Positions 42,037-54,110 of a stretch of DNA of 64,000 nucleotides are shown piece by piece. The notes under the pieces were generated by a model. The model ran no database searches and was not told where the DNA came from. It was given only the letters and a program-made list of their open reading frames with translations. Positions within the stretch are counted from its first letter, which is position 1; the number at the start of each line of letters is the position of its first letter. The translations under genes were made by a program, and so were the position numbers. Origin of the DNA: Hyaloperonospora brassicae (Eukaryota; Oomycota; Peronosporomycetes; Peronosporales; Peronosporaceae); NCBI GenBank assembly GCA_947650285.1, contig CANTFL010000748.1, positions 62,001 to 126,000 on the forward strand. The letters are read 5' to 3'.

Positions 42037-42974
42037 GTGGGACGCAAGTGTTTAGTGCTTCCGCACATATAACAGCGTTTCACGTCCTGTCGTTGCTCCG
42101 CAACATGAAGCTACGTTTCACCTTCATCTTCAGCATAGCTGAGATCCATCTGTTCTGGCTTACAGTAAGATGAGGTGCTCGCAGAGGTTGCCCTCGCATA
42201 GCTTGGGTTGTACCCATTCCAACCAAGTCTGGTCGACTTGAGGTTGTGCTCAGCATTTTGAGCGATACTAACAGCCTCCTCAAAAGTCGAGGGATGGACC
42301 CGAAACAACTCGGTCCTTGCAACGCCATTACGAAGACCTTCCATAAAGACAGTCACATAGACTGTCTCGGGGAGAGGGTCACACTGCATAGCAGCCATCA
42401 GAGTTCTCAACTCTAGGACATAGTCCGTTAGCTCATTCTTACACTGACGGGTAGACAAAAAGCGTGAGCGCACGCGATTGGCCTGGTTAGGCGGCGAGGA
42501 AACTCGCAAAATGTCTAACTTGAGCGAATCTCATGTTGGAAACGCCAAGTCGACCGACGTGTCACACGTCAGAGCCCACTCACTAGCTCTTCCATCGAGC
42601 TTGGAGATGGCCAGCGAGACCCGCTGATACTCCAGTGAGATAAGGCCAGAGTTCATGACCATCTCAATCTCACAGATCCAGAGGGTCAGGTTTTCCCCCT
42701 CCTTCCCGGAGTAATGTTTAACGTCCACCCGAAGGAGACGAGGCTCAGCCTCTTCGTTTGGCATCGCCACGTAGCTTGTTGGCATAGCCGACGCTACTTG
42801 GTTTTGAACCTGCTCTAAAAGAGCCGTTTCATACTGCATGAAGGTCTCGACTCGTGCATTGAGCACATCGGGACCTTGTGCAGCTAGAAACTATACATAC
42901 TCAGAGCCTACGGCCGCGTTCAGCTTATCAAGCGCGACCTTTTGGGCCTCATAGAGGGGTGTGGATTGCTCCAT
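41940..42974 (-). pseudogene. gypsy B Gag
   Basis: From ATG 42974 the frame is as long as in gypsy A. It has the shared TAG at codon 28 (42893-42891), a TGA near 42535 (TGG in A) and a TAG near 42115 (GAG in A). The CCHC knuckle CYMCGSTKHLRPTC is intact. Confidence 0.85.
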
Positions 42975-43014
42975 CCTCACAGCGGATCAGTCGTTACCGA
43001 CTCAGGCGTATATT

Positions 43015-43031
43015 GACTACAAGTGCTACCA
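43015..43031 (-). promoter_or_regulatory. Primer-binding site of gypsy B
   Basis: On the minus strand TGGTAGCACTTGTAGTC, one base different from gypsy A. Confidence 0.7.
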
Positions 43032-43033
43032 AG

Positions 43034-43614
43034 TGTAGCGGAGCTACACAGCTCCTTAAGTCAGAGGAAGACTTAACGCTCAATGAGCAACTTTGGTTCT
43101 ACGAACACGACTGAAAGAGTCAACATCTCTACGAGCAACTTTGGTTCTACGAACCCGACTCAAAGAGTCAACAGCTCCACGTGCTAAGATTTGGTTCAAA
43201 GTACCCGACTCAAAGAGTCAACAAGCTCAGAGAGCTTACGGTCCCTGTTCCAGGGGGACCAAACGATTAAAAGAATCAAACGCACTGAGTGCACAAGGAG
43301 TAGCTGCCTTAACAAGGCGTTGCTACTTCCTTACGATCGCAAGACGCCTCAGAGAGGCACGTGTCTTTTGTTGATCAAAATGCGAACTGAATTTTATTTC
43401 TTCTTTTAACCTAAAAGAAAACCTTAGAACAAAGTAAATAACCTCCTCACTTATGTCCTAAATAAACAAATTAAAAGATCTCGTAATCAATGATTGACAG
43501 ACATCAGTCTTCAACAATTGATACTTGTGTTCTAATATTACTTTAAAGGGTATCCCATCCCTTGTGTGTACCACACCTATTGTCGACTACCAGTCGACGT
43601 GTAACCCCGTAACA
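43034..43614 (-). repeat. gypsy B 5' LTR
   Basis: 581 bp. It holds three units with the palindrome GACTC-AAA-GAGTC (one unit degenerate), against two in the 3' LTR, which accounts for the length difference of about 50 bp. Confidence 0.9.
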
Positions 43615-44639
43615 CTGGTCATGGCTGGAATAACCGCTGCACACTCATGTGCGGGGCACGACAAATTTGGGTATCCCGATTCCAGAGCGAAAAGCTGTTG
43701 CTCTTCGGAAGATACAGCGTCTGAGCGTTGGTTAGAAGAGAGCTCGCATCTGCCGGATATTTCTCTAAGTAAACAACGGTGTAACTTATGTAATCGCGTA
43801 AAAATCCGTCTTTGCCTCACGTTGACCGATATGTCCAGTTTCTTCAGCACGACGGTGCCGGAAGATAACCTGTTTCAATTTGCGTCGGGTGGGAGCCATC
43901 GTCTACGTCCAACCGGCATGTTTACCACGCTCGTGAGCGCAGGATGCACGCCAAAGTGGAAATGTGTCCCAATAGATACAGATGTGGCTACATCTTATGC
44001 CGATATCGAAATGACTGATGTTATATCGCATTCCATGCCTGATCGAAATATGGTAGACACGGACCGGCACTTTTGAGGATCCATTCATGAAATAGGTGTA
44101 CTTTCGTTGAGAACGCAATCATAAAACCCATTTCAAGTGCCCGAAACATCAGCGAGGGGAAATGTACAAAAGGGCGAAGCAACAGCAACCAAAATTCCGC
44201 GGCTTCGCCACAGATTGGGATGCCATGTCACGCGTAGGCGAAAACAAGACAATTCCACATAAATGGTTGCCGAAGACACTGTGTCGCCAATGCAAGAATT
44301 TTTAACCTCGCAAATTTACCCCCGATTAAGTAATAAGTCTATCCCCGTCGATCCCTCAGCCAATACATATCCTGGAGCGTAGCTTGCACCTGTCACCTGT
44401 GTTCAAAATGCCCCGATGCCGCTTCTTCAGCTCTCATTCCATCCCGTAGCTTGTCATCAAGTACCCGGTGAACATCAATTGTGACACTGACTTCGTCCAA
44501 ATCTTCGACCTTAGATCTGTAATTAAACGAGATGACTCTTCGTCATGCCCTTTTGCTCTCACCTTGACCAGCATGTCGAGCCGCTGAAAGTCCAACCATT
44601 ATGAAGCCGATTAACCATAGTGTCTCTCAATATCTAGGG
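43615..44639. other. Spacer between gypsy B and LINE copy 2
   Basis: It starts with the right-hand CTGGT duplication (43615-43619). An open frame on the plus strand (to 44076) has no recognisable domain. I see no gene. Confidence 0.5.
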
Positions 44640-45162
44640 TAGTTAGCTTTAGTTCAACAAGGCGTGATGTCAGCCGACCCGACGCAGGACAGCCTTATAA
44701 GAAGTCACCAATGGGTAAAAAGAGAGGAAGCAGCAGATGTCCATTGTCCAACATCTGTCGCCGCCATAGTCATCAGTTCCGTTCAACTACACGGCACTGC
44801 TAGCCCACCCTGCTGGACAGTTAGTGCAGCCATCTCAGAAGGGACCCATGGTCGGGACCTCTTGCCTTCACGGACGCCCAATACAAATTTCATAATCAAG
44901 TTTTGCAACCGGGTTGTCACGGCAAGAGAAGATCAACAGTGCCGTGCTAAGAAGGTAGGTTCGGGCACCGCAACGGCACTGGCAATCCTGGAGAGTTGTT
45001 CAACCATGTGCGTCTTCGTTCGGACAAGTACAAGCTAGCTCCATAGAGAACAAATGAATTTGTTCTCGTTTTCTGCAACCGCATCCTGTTGTCCCACCAT
45101 CACACCAAGATACCGACAAGACGCGTTGTAAGATTGCAGAGAGAGGCTGGAAGTATCTAGCG

Positions 45163-46160
45163 TCAGAGTTGACCCACGAGGAATAGCTCAATGACCATCG
45201 ATTTCCCTCGATTTGTCCGGAGATCCGAAACGTTGGTGAAATCATCGAGAATAGTTACAATCGATGAAACCGCAGACCGATGGCAAAGGTAGATAGCGGT
45301 ATCGTCAGCGTAACCCGAAACTTTGAACTCGTTTGTCTGACCTATCGCTGTGAGAGGCACCACGCGGACCCCCTCCCGCTCGTGGATTACATTACAGACA
45401 CTATCGAGAGCAAGAATAAAGAGAAGCGGTGCAAGAGGACACCCTAGCCGAATGTCACAAGTTACTGCACGGCGACTTAAGCTGCACCCATTCACTAGAA
45501 ATTGGCAAGTCGTGTCGCGGTGTAATGCTGCGACGACTGGTACTAATTGGGGCAAAAAGTCACGCCATGAGATAGCCGAAAGCTGATACAAACGCTGCAA
45601 TTTGTCGTATGCCTTGGTACAATCGAGATAACAGGACAAGGTAACCATGTAGATTGCTGTCCAAAACCGCAGCTTTGCGTGCCACCATGATAAATGTCAA
45701 GAGCCGTATGGATTGATTGCTGCGAGACCAAACACCGTAACATGGAAGAACGAGGTGCGACGACATCGGCTGCACCTGGAACAAGAGATTCTTGGTTTAT
45801 AGCTGTATTCGCTGTTTATTTGCGCGATCGTGTGATTATGGAGCGGCAAATTGGAGGCCGGAGATATCTTCAAACACTGAATATTCGCTTTACCGAAGGA
45901 CGTCGGAACACGCTATAATTGAGCCACTTGGTGGACAAAGCATCGAGAATAGGCACAGGCGCGTTTGCTATATCTCTGTAAAACGCGTTCTTAATTTCAT
46001 CCAGTTCTGCGGCTTTCCCACGTTTAGGCATCTTCAAAGACTCACTTATATCGTCGGTAGAAATGTCCGAAGTCATAGTAGAGTCATCAAGCCCGTCCGG
46101 ACAGGTGGGCCTGGCAAAAATTGCTGCGTTCGCGTCGGGCCGATCAAAAGAATGAGTCAT
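45163..46160 (-). pseudogene. LINE copy 2 reverse transcriptase
   Basis: The finger region (PKRGKAAELDEIKNAFYRD) is in the frame 46160-45870; after a frameshift, DCTKAYDKLQR, GCPLAPLLFILALD and YADDTAIYL follow in 45648-45163. The Y-A-D-D catalytic box is intact. Relative to copy 1 it has a few extra residues after the box (CHRSAVSSIVT), probably the ancestral form. Confidence 0.8.
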
Positions 46161-46599
46161 AATACGCCTTCAGACGTCGGTCATTTTTATCAGCAGATTC
46201 CTGAAACCAATTAGACCCGTATGAAGCTTTGTCACCCAGTATAACAATAGCGTTGTCTTGAAATTTAGTCGACACCTGAGTGTAGAAATGTCGAGACGTC
46301 TCTCCTGAAGAGTAGTTGTGCTGAACGAGGAGACGCTCTTTATTGGGTATCTCGCATAATCGTCGACGCTCCACAACATTACGCCGAATCTCTCAAGATT
46401 TATAGACGGGGCTAGATGTTCCCACACCCCTCTTGGTTACGCGCTAGTAATGAATTGGCAAACGCGCCTCCAATCTTGCTGCATCCAGTCGGTCATAGAG
46501 GCGGCTGAGACACTGTCCATAGCTTCTCGTCAGATGTAGGCGAGCGTGTTTGTTTGTCACCAAAAGGACCTTGCGGAATATGATCCCTCAGTCTACCTA

Positions 46600-47450
46600 C
46601 CAGTCGACCAACCTACAGGCTGTATCATATTCTGACGTCGGACATGATTTTTTTGTAAACTTCAAGCTGTGCCAGCGCAATAAACTCAATTATTGTGCTT
46701 ATCGCGGTCTTGTGAGCACATCCGGATACAGTATATACTCTCCTCGTTTTACGTACTCGCACGATGTGACGTGGCTCTCTAATCCGGATACTTACTTCAT
46801 TGTGGTCAGCATCTGGACCAGGCACCGACATGTCGACTTATCGAATCCAATCAGCATGTAGAGAACTCACATAACACCGATCAAGTCGTGAATTGGCGAG
46901 CCGTCTCCCGGCAACGTATCGAAAATGGTGTAAGTCGACGCCATAATAGCGTGTATGGACCTTTCCTCTACTGCTATCTCCATGGCATTCTCGAGAATTT
47001 CGCTAAGCTGTGCCTGATCGAGAAGCCATCTGAGCGCCATTGATTCATGCCATCTTGATAGCGATTGAAAAGAACGATCAAGTCGCGGAGTAATCGAGCA
47101 GTTGAAGTCCCCAACTTGAAACAGGGCTCTTCATATCCCAAAAGGATATGTAGAAGTCGATCAAAAAGAGCTTCTCGGGAAGTCTTACCACTTGAGGCGT
47201 AAAGTTAGCCACACGAACGGGATCGTCTAGAACATCGATTTGAACAGCCATCCACTGCGATGTCCAAATTTCTTCGTGCCACGGATCCAATTCCGTAATT
47301 TAAGAGTACGGGGAAAATAGGATAGCCACGCCCCCTCGGGGGTGCTCGGGCTCGGTCCACAGTGTTGTTCCGGGAATTTATACAAATCCCAGAGTGGATT
47401 TTTACAGCTGGTCCAGGGTTGCCCAAAATCCAACAGTGTTCAGCGTTTCT
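46600..47450 (-). pseudogene. LINE copy 2 endonuclease
   Basis: Shifting frames give WHEEIWTSQWMAVQI and VANFTPQVV early, then DRSFQSLSRWHESMALRWLL, and finally SVPGPDADHNEVSIRIR, which contains the SDH-type catalytic end of exonuclease-endonuclease-phosphatase enzymes. These nick target DNA to prime reverse transcription. Confidence 0.65.
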
Positions 47451-50400
47451 TGTAGTAAAACCAAGTGAAGAGAAACCCGTGTTTAGGCTTTCGAAATTGA
47501 GTAAACCACTTTACGCAGCGTTATGAATGATACGGGAATTCCTCGACGTTCTGCGAATGGAGACCGATGCTGTTTTCGGGAGGCCGCCGGGAAGTCTTCA
47601 ACATAAGTCAACGACGATGTCGGGGAAGCCTCCCGTGTGTGTCGGGGTGAAACTGAAGAAATCCCAGTCCCATCCATCGGACGGTGCCTACCTGTTTCAT
47701 CAGACAAGAAGGAAGTTAAATTGCACTCCGTAAATAGTCAGTTTTTGGCGTAGCCGAGATGCCCTCAGTACTGAGCGTCCAGCAGCTGACAACTCGGGCG
47801 ATCAAGTCAAGTGCCGGTTGCCAGTTGGCCGATTTGCAGATAATTTTGGCAGCAGCGATGTGCACCTCTTTAGATAGAGTGGTACAGCACATCTTTGCTG
47901 TGCGACATCACCACGTTCGTCGTAACCTCAACCCGGGCGAGCTGTAGAATTAATATGCACAAGACATTAATCACTCCCCAATGTTTCAGTCAGCAAGCGG
48001 TTAGACAACAGTCGCACTCAGCAAATCGGTCTGGAGTTTACTGAAACGTCGCCAACGTTGGATATCGTCAGTCTTCTCCATCGAAATTGACCTGTTTGGA
48101 CATCTGCCGTCGCGTCCACAACCGTGCACAGCTCTCGAAGTACCACATCGGCGTGTTCAGTGTGTTGCCGGATCACAACCTCTTCATATTCGTTGTTAAT
48201 GACATATTCGAATGATCGCAGATTGTCACTTGTCATTGAGGCGAGGTAAGCAACTGGATAAGGCAGGTCACAGACAATTGCCGTCATGTCCAACGCACAC
48301 GAAGTATCACGCGTTTTTGCCTTATGTTCCAAATAGTATCGCGGGCGGTGGGTAATCAATGGCTTTGTGCTGTCGGATTAGTTCCGAATTGCAGCTCTGT
48401 TTAAGAAATTTATTTCGTGCTCTCCGGCACGGCTGCAGACGCGGTATTCGAGACCTTGCGCTCTCTCGTTGCGCGCAAATCTGAGAGTAATCAGCATGAG
48501 ATCGTAAATGATCCATCGGTGATCGGAAATCCACTTAGACATCCTTAGGCGTCCTGGAAGGCAATAGATGGACGTTGAAGCAGTGATGGTTTTGTGTGGG
48601 TCTTCTTTTATGATGTACGAGGACTTAAGTTCTTCTCCAAATTCCTTATCGAGCTCCACTGAAAGAGGAACACTAGCGGCGCAGGGTGACGAGTAACCGC
48701 TCCACCAGCCAGATCATTTATGGGCATGGTGTTTACCAGCGTAAGCTTACTTCCCGCCATAGTAGTGTAGAAATTTGGAGTGTGCTGCTCGTCCGAATCT
48801 TAAGAAGCACGGATTTGTGATGTAGGGATTAATTGGAAAATACCGATATGCTTAGACAAGCTGAGGAGCCGGTGGTCGAACTCGAGGTCATCGAAATGGA
48901 AGTCGTCGAGCTCAAGGTCGTCGACGATAGAGCATACTGCAGAGCGCAAGAAGATCGACGAATATACATTACATTAAGTTTACGTATAAGGGAAGACGAG
49001 GAGAACAGAGGACCACTCAACGATTCGGCGACAGGAAAAGAGATAAACCAATAGAGTGCAGAATTTTTAATTCCAAGACACGCGTAACCTTATGGTAAGT
49101 CCCTGCGTGGGCTAGATTATGCCTGCCGTTGAATCTCGAGAGGCATAGATTGTAGAGGTATCGAATGATAGCGCCAAGAGTTAGGAATACCCTGGTTGGG
49201 CAGCGCTTGCTACTAGCAAAAGAAGGAGACTAGTCGTCGACGAGCCGGTAAACCAAGTAAAGGGAACGTTGTGAGTCTTGTCAAGTGACAAGCCGGTGAC
49301 CTAATAGACGGCACCTCTGAAAGTCTTGTCGAACGACAAGCCGGTGGTACTCAGGCGAGAGCACCGATAATCTTCGAGTCGGGGGTACACTGCGCCCGGT
49401 GACCTGTCAAAACGCGTAAGCGTCGGCTTCCACCCTTTGGTGTGAAGTCACAGGAAGAGATGGGTTTAAAGTCTGCTGAGCTCAGGCAGGCCTCTAGAGG
49501 AATTGGTTGTAAGGAATTGGTTGGGCAAGAGCCACAACTGAACCCCGAAGGGGCGAATTGGGTAGGGATGCTTCCTAAAGTACGAGCCCGTTACGCCGGC
49601 TAAGCTCGGCAATTGTTGTGTTAGTACGTTGAGGCTGTTATAATAAAGAATTAATTAACTACTATACCACAGATGCGGCACGGCTGGAGCTGGCACCAAG
49701 TCAGAAGGTGGCTCTGAGGAGGCGCTTGGCATGCCACGTTCGCGGCGAGTATACGAGGGCAGCAATCCTTAATTTGTAGCGCGGCCCCGCTCCCGGGTCC
49801 GTTTCGCCAGCTTCATAGGTAATTTGCCTGGTAGAGTCGCAGCGTTCAAGACCTCTGGGTCGCTCGTTGGATTCGTATTCATTATAATCTTGGCCAATCG
49901 GCGTGTCAATGTTATACTTTGTTCGTTACTTTCGTCTCTTCCACCTTTGCGCGGTTTGCCGCAGCACTGGCGGTACGATACTCGTAGTCCACCCACATAA
50001 GTTTTTTTATTTTTGTTAGAGAAAGAAAAATGATTCCCATCAACAATTTTCTCATGAGCAATAGTCACTTCGAGCGTATGAAAATGAGCCTCAGTAATCA
50101 CCCTCGCGTAGTTGCAGCAGCCCGCTTAGTCTCCACGGCTGCCGAATTGAGTACGTCGACAGCTAGTCGGGCGTTCGCTACTTGTGACCTATCCAACGCA
50201 AGGATCCTTTGCGATGCCTGCGATGTCAGCGAAAATTCAGCAGACGTGTCCGGTTGAGGAGAGGCCGCTGGGACCGGGAACCACATCCCAACGACTCCTC
50301 CAGTTTACGAATTGCCCGCTTGCACTGAACATTTGCCTTAATAGAAGCGGTAGATGCTGGTTTAGATTGAACTGCGGCTGATTTGCCTTTCAGTTGAGTC

Positions 50401-50480
50401 ATTGCCTTAGTCGGGTGAGGGGTCTGCTTGTTAAATTTGATCGTGTTCGCTGCGCTGTACTGGGGAGGAGGCGTCGGCAT
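47451..50480 (-). other. Possible LINE 5' region / ORF1 remnants
   Basis: Open pieces on the minus strand (48359-48018, 48659-48378, 50101-49769, 50480-50226) lie directly upstream of LINE copy 2. The last is Pro/Lys/Gln-rich with an AIRKLEESLG helix, as in some LINE ORF1 proteins. None has a domain I can name. Plus-strand open frames here are treated as shadows. Confidence 0.3.
49274..49346 (+). repeat. Tandem hairpin repeat, 48-bp period
   Basis: AGTCTTGTC-NNNN-GACAAGCCGGTG occurs at 49274-49298 and 49322-49346. Each has a 6-bp stem CTTGTC/GACAAG with loops AAGT and GAAC. Confidence 0.65.
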
Positions 50481-53400
50481 CGCTTGATGCGACTTTCCAG
50501 CCCCAGAAGTAGTGATCGACTGCGGATCTCGTACCGAAGTCTTAGAAGAACCGAACGAAAGCTCATATTAAGCCACCGTGGGACACGAAGCCCGCTTTTT
50601 ATTGTGTATGCCAGGTTCAAACCAACCGGTAGTATTTTGATCAGAGGTACGAAAAGAAGTACCACCGGATGACCTTCCGCCGGCAATGAAAGATGAGGCT
50701 GTTCGATCCCCCAATTGCTGGGTTCGGGTAGGTACCTGCAAAGCCGAATTCAACAGGGGGTCCCGCCTCAATCCGCCTTTAACTACGCTGTGGTCTCCGC
50801 CGGGTATCTTCCATCCTCGTGACGTGCCAAAGGCGGCCTGCAACGTCGAGTTGGGTGAAAGGCAACTCACTGACGTGTTGAGACGCCGGTGTTATACGCG
50901 AGGGCTCGCGGTGGTTCTCCAGCTGAGAGGTGTCTTTGCGCCCACCGCACTTGGAGCTCGATAGATAGGGAGAGTAGCAAGAAAACAGGTAACGCGTTGG
51001 AAGTGCCGAAACTGTTGGAGGAAGGAGATAGCCGTGGTGGAAGATGAGACATGCATAACCAGATTGAGTTGTTTGGAATAGGCAATCGTGATGAAAGTAA
51101 CTTTAAAAAAGCTGGATATATACGCCTCCGAGACGTGGTAGCACCCGCGAGTAACGGATGTCACCTCACAGGACACACTAGACACCAAAATAGCTTGAAT
51201 CGATCTGGCCGCCACACCATTGACGATAACTTGGACTTAATAGTGCAATATAATGCAATCGGTCGACGAGATAGGCATCGAGAGAAGAAGTAACGTCGCG
51301 CTCCATAGTTGCAGGACACAAAATATGGGGGTCGTTTCCCGCTATATAAAATTGACTTTGCATGCCAGCTCGCAGCAGCTGCTTATTTTTGCATGATGAA
51401 CATGAGTCGTCTTATTGTGGCGTCGTAACTGATACGCTTGTCACACTTCACCGGTTCCCAGCTCAGATCATCGGATTCCGTCTCCTCTTCACGACGTTTT
51501 ATGAGTTGTATAATCAATTCTCCGAGATTTACTGATGCATATAAACGTACGGAAGTACGATTGCAATTATCTTTTCTTCCAGGTACGCTATTAAAAATAC
51601 AAGCATGTCACCCGCGTAGCCAGCGAGTGTGTGCAGACCAGAAAACCAGGCAGAGACGGAAGTATAATGTCCCAATCGTCCAAGCTACAAGTGCCTCTTC
51701 CTCCGAGCACAATGATGGACGCCGATCATCATCCTTCTTATTTAACCATGTCCTAGTGGTAGGGCGGATCAGGACCGCCCTACAATCATGCAATGCATCC
51801 GAATCTACATCACCGGAGTCATTCTTGTTGCACGGCCCAACTCGACCACCTCGACTCAAGATAACAACTGGGCGGTCGAAGTTGTTTGAAATGTGGCTAT
51901 TTAAGTCATCCGAAACGGTGGGAGAACTGCATTAGAGCCCGGGCCGGTCAATTTGGCGGCGTTATGGTGGCAAAAGTTGCCGAATTATGGTAGTCAAAAG
52001 TCGTCAAAAACCGTTCGGCAACTTCAATCAAAACTCGTTGATATAATGCGTACGGACTCGACGGTTTAAATTGTTTAAGACGGGATTATTGCCGAGTCCG
52101 CTGACCGAAGCCGAGTACGAAAGACACCCATGAAGTCTTAAGTACGAGGTCCGGACCCTCTGTATCGTTTCATTCCTCACTGACTGCGGGGCGCATAATT
52201 TGGAGCCTACCCCCGCCGCTATCCCACCCCGGATCCTAAATCGGTGAATGGCACGAGAGGCTCCTGTACTTGCGCGTCGGTCCTCTCAATCGGGGAAATC
52301 TCAGACCAGTGTATGTCGCTGCCGTCGGCTGTGCGCGTGCGTTGGTGAACCCTCTCTTGTGTCAAGATTATGCGTCTGCGTACAAGGTCGTAGATCTGGA
52401 AGTAGATAATATTTGACGAATATAATCACAACTCCGACAAACATATATTCATTTTATCTCAGTATGCGATAGCGGCTCAATAGGAGATTGCCATATGCAT
52501 ATAGCCAATACGTAATCCATCACTTCGCAGTCTCAGCGACTTATACTATTAGGGGTAAGGCAATTTCATTCCAACAGCATCCCGAGATCTGTTTTCAAAA
52601 CACGGTCAAACATATATTTAATCTCCACACAAATGCCTAGTCCGAGGCACACTATGTTGCATATTGTAAATGATCTCGACAAAGTTGACACCTTCATAGT
52701 TTATTAACTGTTCAACTCAATATTATTATATTGGAGGCATACACCACTGCATTGTAGCCTACACGACAATATTGAATTATCGAGTTTATTTTGAAATTAA
52801 ATTGAGAAAAAGTTCTGATTAAGTCTGCGCAATAAACAAAGGCAAGGTCATAGCTGAATTAGAGCGAATATAACATTTAATTAACGATCGTACACTTCAA
52901 AAACAAAACAGCACAGGAGCATGAGCATTTAAGTCCTTCGTGCCATCCAATACTAAGTCGTGCACACCCCCAGCAGTAAACATCTTCATACGATTCCCCC
53001 GTTGGTGTCCCTCAAAGTAAAACGGTTACACAAGTGTATCCTAAGCAATCCATCTGGTGCGTGATTCGTCCATGATATGAAGAAGTTCGCCATGCTACTC
53101 GCTTACCTCAAGGACGATAATCGATAATTTATAGCTATAAACGCTGGTTCTCCTATTATGATCAATAACAAAGTGACTGATCGGGTTCTTTGTTTCACAA
53201 CGATCAATTGATTACACATATATCTCGAGATGACGCGCACTGTGGAGTGGCACTGCATGACAAGAGTGAAGGTTAACTAGTAGAGGAAGCTGCATCATAT
53301 ACGAAAGGTGATCTTCTATTGCTTTTTATACACACATACATGACTGCCATACCTTTAATAGACTACCACGACGCTGCACTTGTGTGCCCAATGTAGCCAA

Positions 53401-53819
53401 TTTTCGGCCGGGCGTCTAAAAAATCGATTTTTCTCAAACATCGTCCAAATCTAGCGCCAACAATTTCGAACTCATACAGCAACATCGAATGGAAAGACTT
53501 CCAACAGAAAATTGTGGCGTACAAGGATTCTCTTGCAACCAATGGTATCACAGCCTCATATCCACTTTTCTAAAAACAAAAACATATTGCGCATAGTGTA
53601 ATACATCATAAATATCATTTATTACAAATTATGTATCTAGCAAGGACAAGCAGGCTACTGTCTATGTAAGTGCATCATATAGCAACGTCGGCATTTATTC
53701 TAGTCATTATACGTCTCGAAGCAAAAAATGAGCGGTAGAAGCATTTCTAATCAATCCACTTTCTTCGTCTCAAAAAGCGTCTTTCTGCTTCGTATCTAGT
53801 CATAGGTATTAAAAGAGAT
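50481..53819. other. No supported gene
   Basis: One plus-strand frame of 165 codons (51438-51935) has no recognisable domain. Two hairpins stand out: GTAGGGCGG/CCGCCCTAC at 51758-51782 and GTTGCCGAA/TTCGGCAAC around 51975-52025. From 52400 the DNA is AT-rich and featureless. Confidence 0.5.
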
Positions 53820-54110
53820 AAAGAAACAAAACAGCAACAAAAACGTCAGAATGTACCAAATACAGAGAAACAACTTCTTCATCAATCACATCAGCAACAA
53901 CAGCGACAACATCAGCAACACACACACAATAGCTTCAGACTGTATATGAGATAGAATAAGAAACAGCAACAACAAGATCAACAACTTCAGAAAATATAGC
54001 GTCGGACTGCACACAAAAATTAAACTTAAATAGCAACAATATCACCGGCATGCACTTGGAATGGAAGCAGAACAGCAACAATAACGTCAGACTGCACCTG
54101 CTAGCACTTC
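53820..54110 (+). repeat. Degenerate CAGCAACAA repeat
   Basis: The words AACAGCAACAA and ACGTCAGACTGCAC recur with drift at about 53830, 53900, 53965, 54000 and 54070. Several intervals are near 70 bp, suggesting an old tandem array. Confidence 0.55.

Larger units (their letters stand above)
35540..43614 (-). mobile_element. Full-length Ty3/gypsy retrotransposon (gypsy B), same family as A, opposite strand
   Basis: 8,075 bp with LTRs 43034-43614 (5', 581 bp) and 35540-36071 (3', 532 bp) and perfect CTGGT duplications. The LTRs differ by point changes and by one extra internal repeat unit, so B is older than A. Without its SINE plus duplicated target (324 bp) the interior is 6,638 bp; gypsy A without its 118-bp duplication is 6,639 bp. 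Almost no indels therefore separate them. B shares A's inactivating lesions and adds many of its own. Confidence 0.95.
44640..47450 (-). mobile_element. LINE retrotransposon (copy 2) with endonuclease and reverse transcriptase
   Basis: On the minus strand an EEP-type endonuclease region (about 47450-46600) is followed by the reverse transcriptase (46160-45163) and a 3' part (to 44650). From 45790 down to 44665 it is colinear with 21080-22170 in inverted orientation. Frameshifts and stops break ORF2 many times, so it is dead. Confidence 0.8.

Noticed and set aside
26925..43614. Gypsy A and B as one palindromic duplication event
   Set aside because: Different 5-bp target duplications, different LTR divergence and distinct flanks show two separate insertions.
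48833..49054. Short acidic plus-strand frame (EVIEMEVVELKVVDD)
   Set aside because: Low-complexity composition from a GTCGA/TCGAG-rich stretch; no support as a gene.
51758..51782. Rho-independent terminator-like hairpin GTAGGGCGG/CCGCCCTAC
   Set aside because: No T-run, no upstream gene, and a eukaryotic setting; could instead be the fused ends of an LTR.
51438..51935. 165-codon plus-strand frame
   Set aside because: No domain, no signal peptide, Ser/Arg-rich by composition only.
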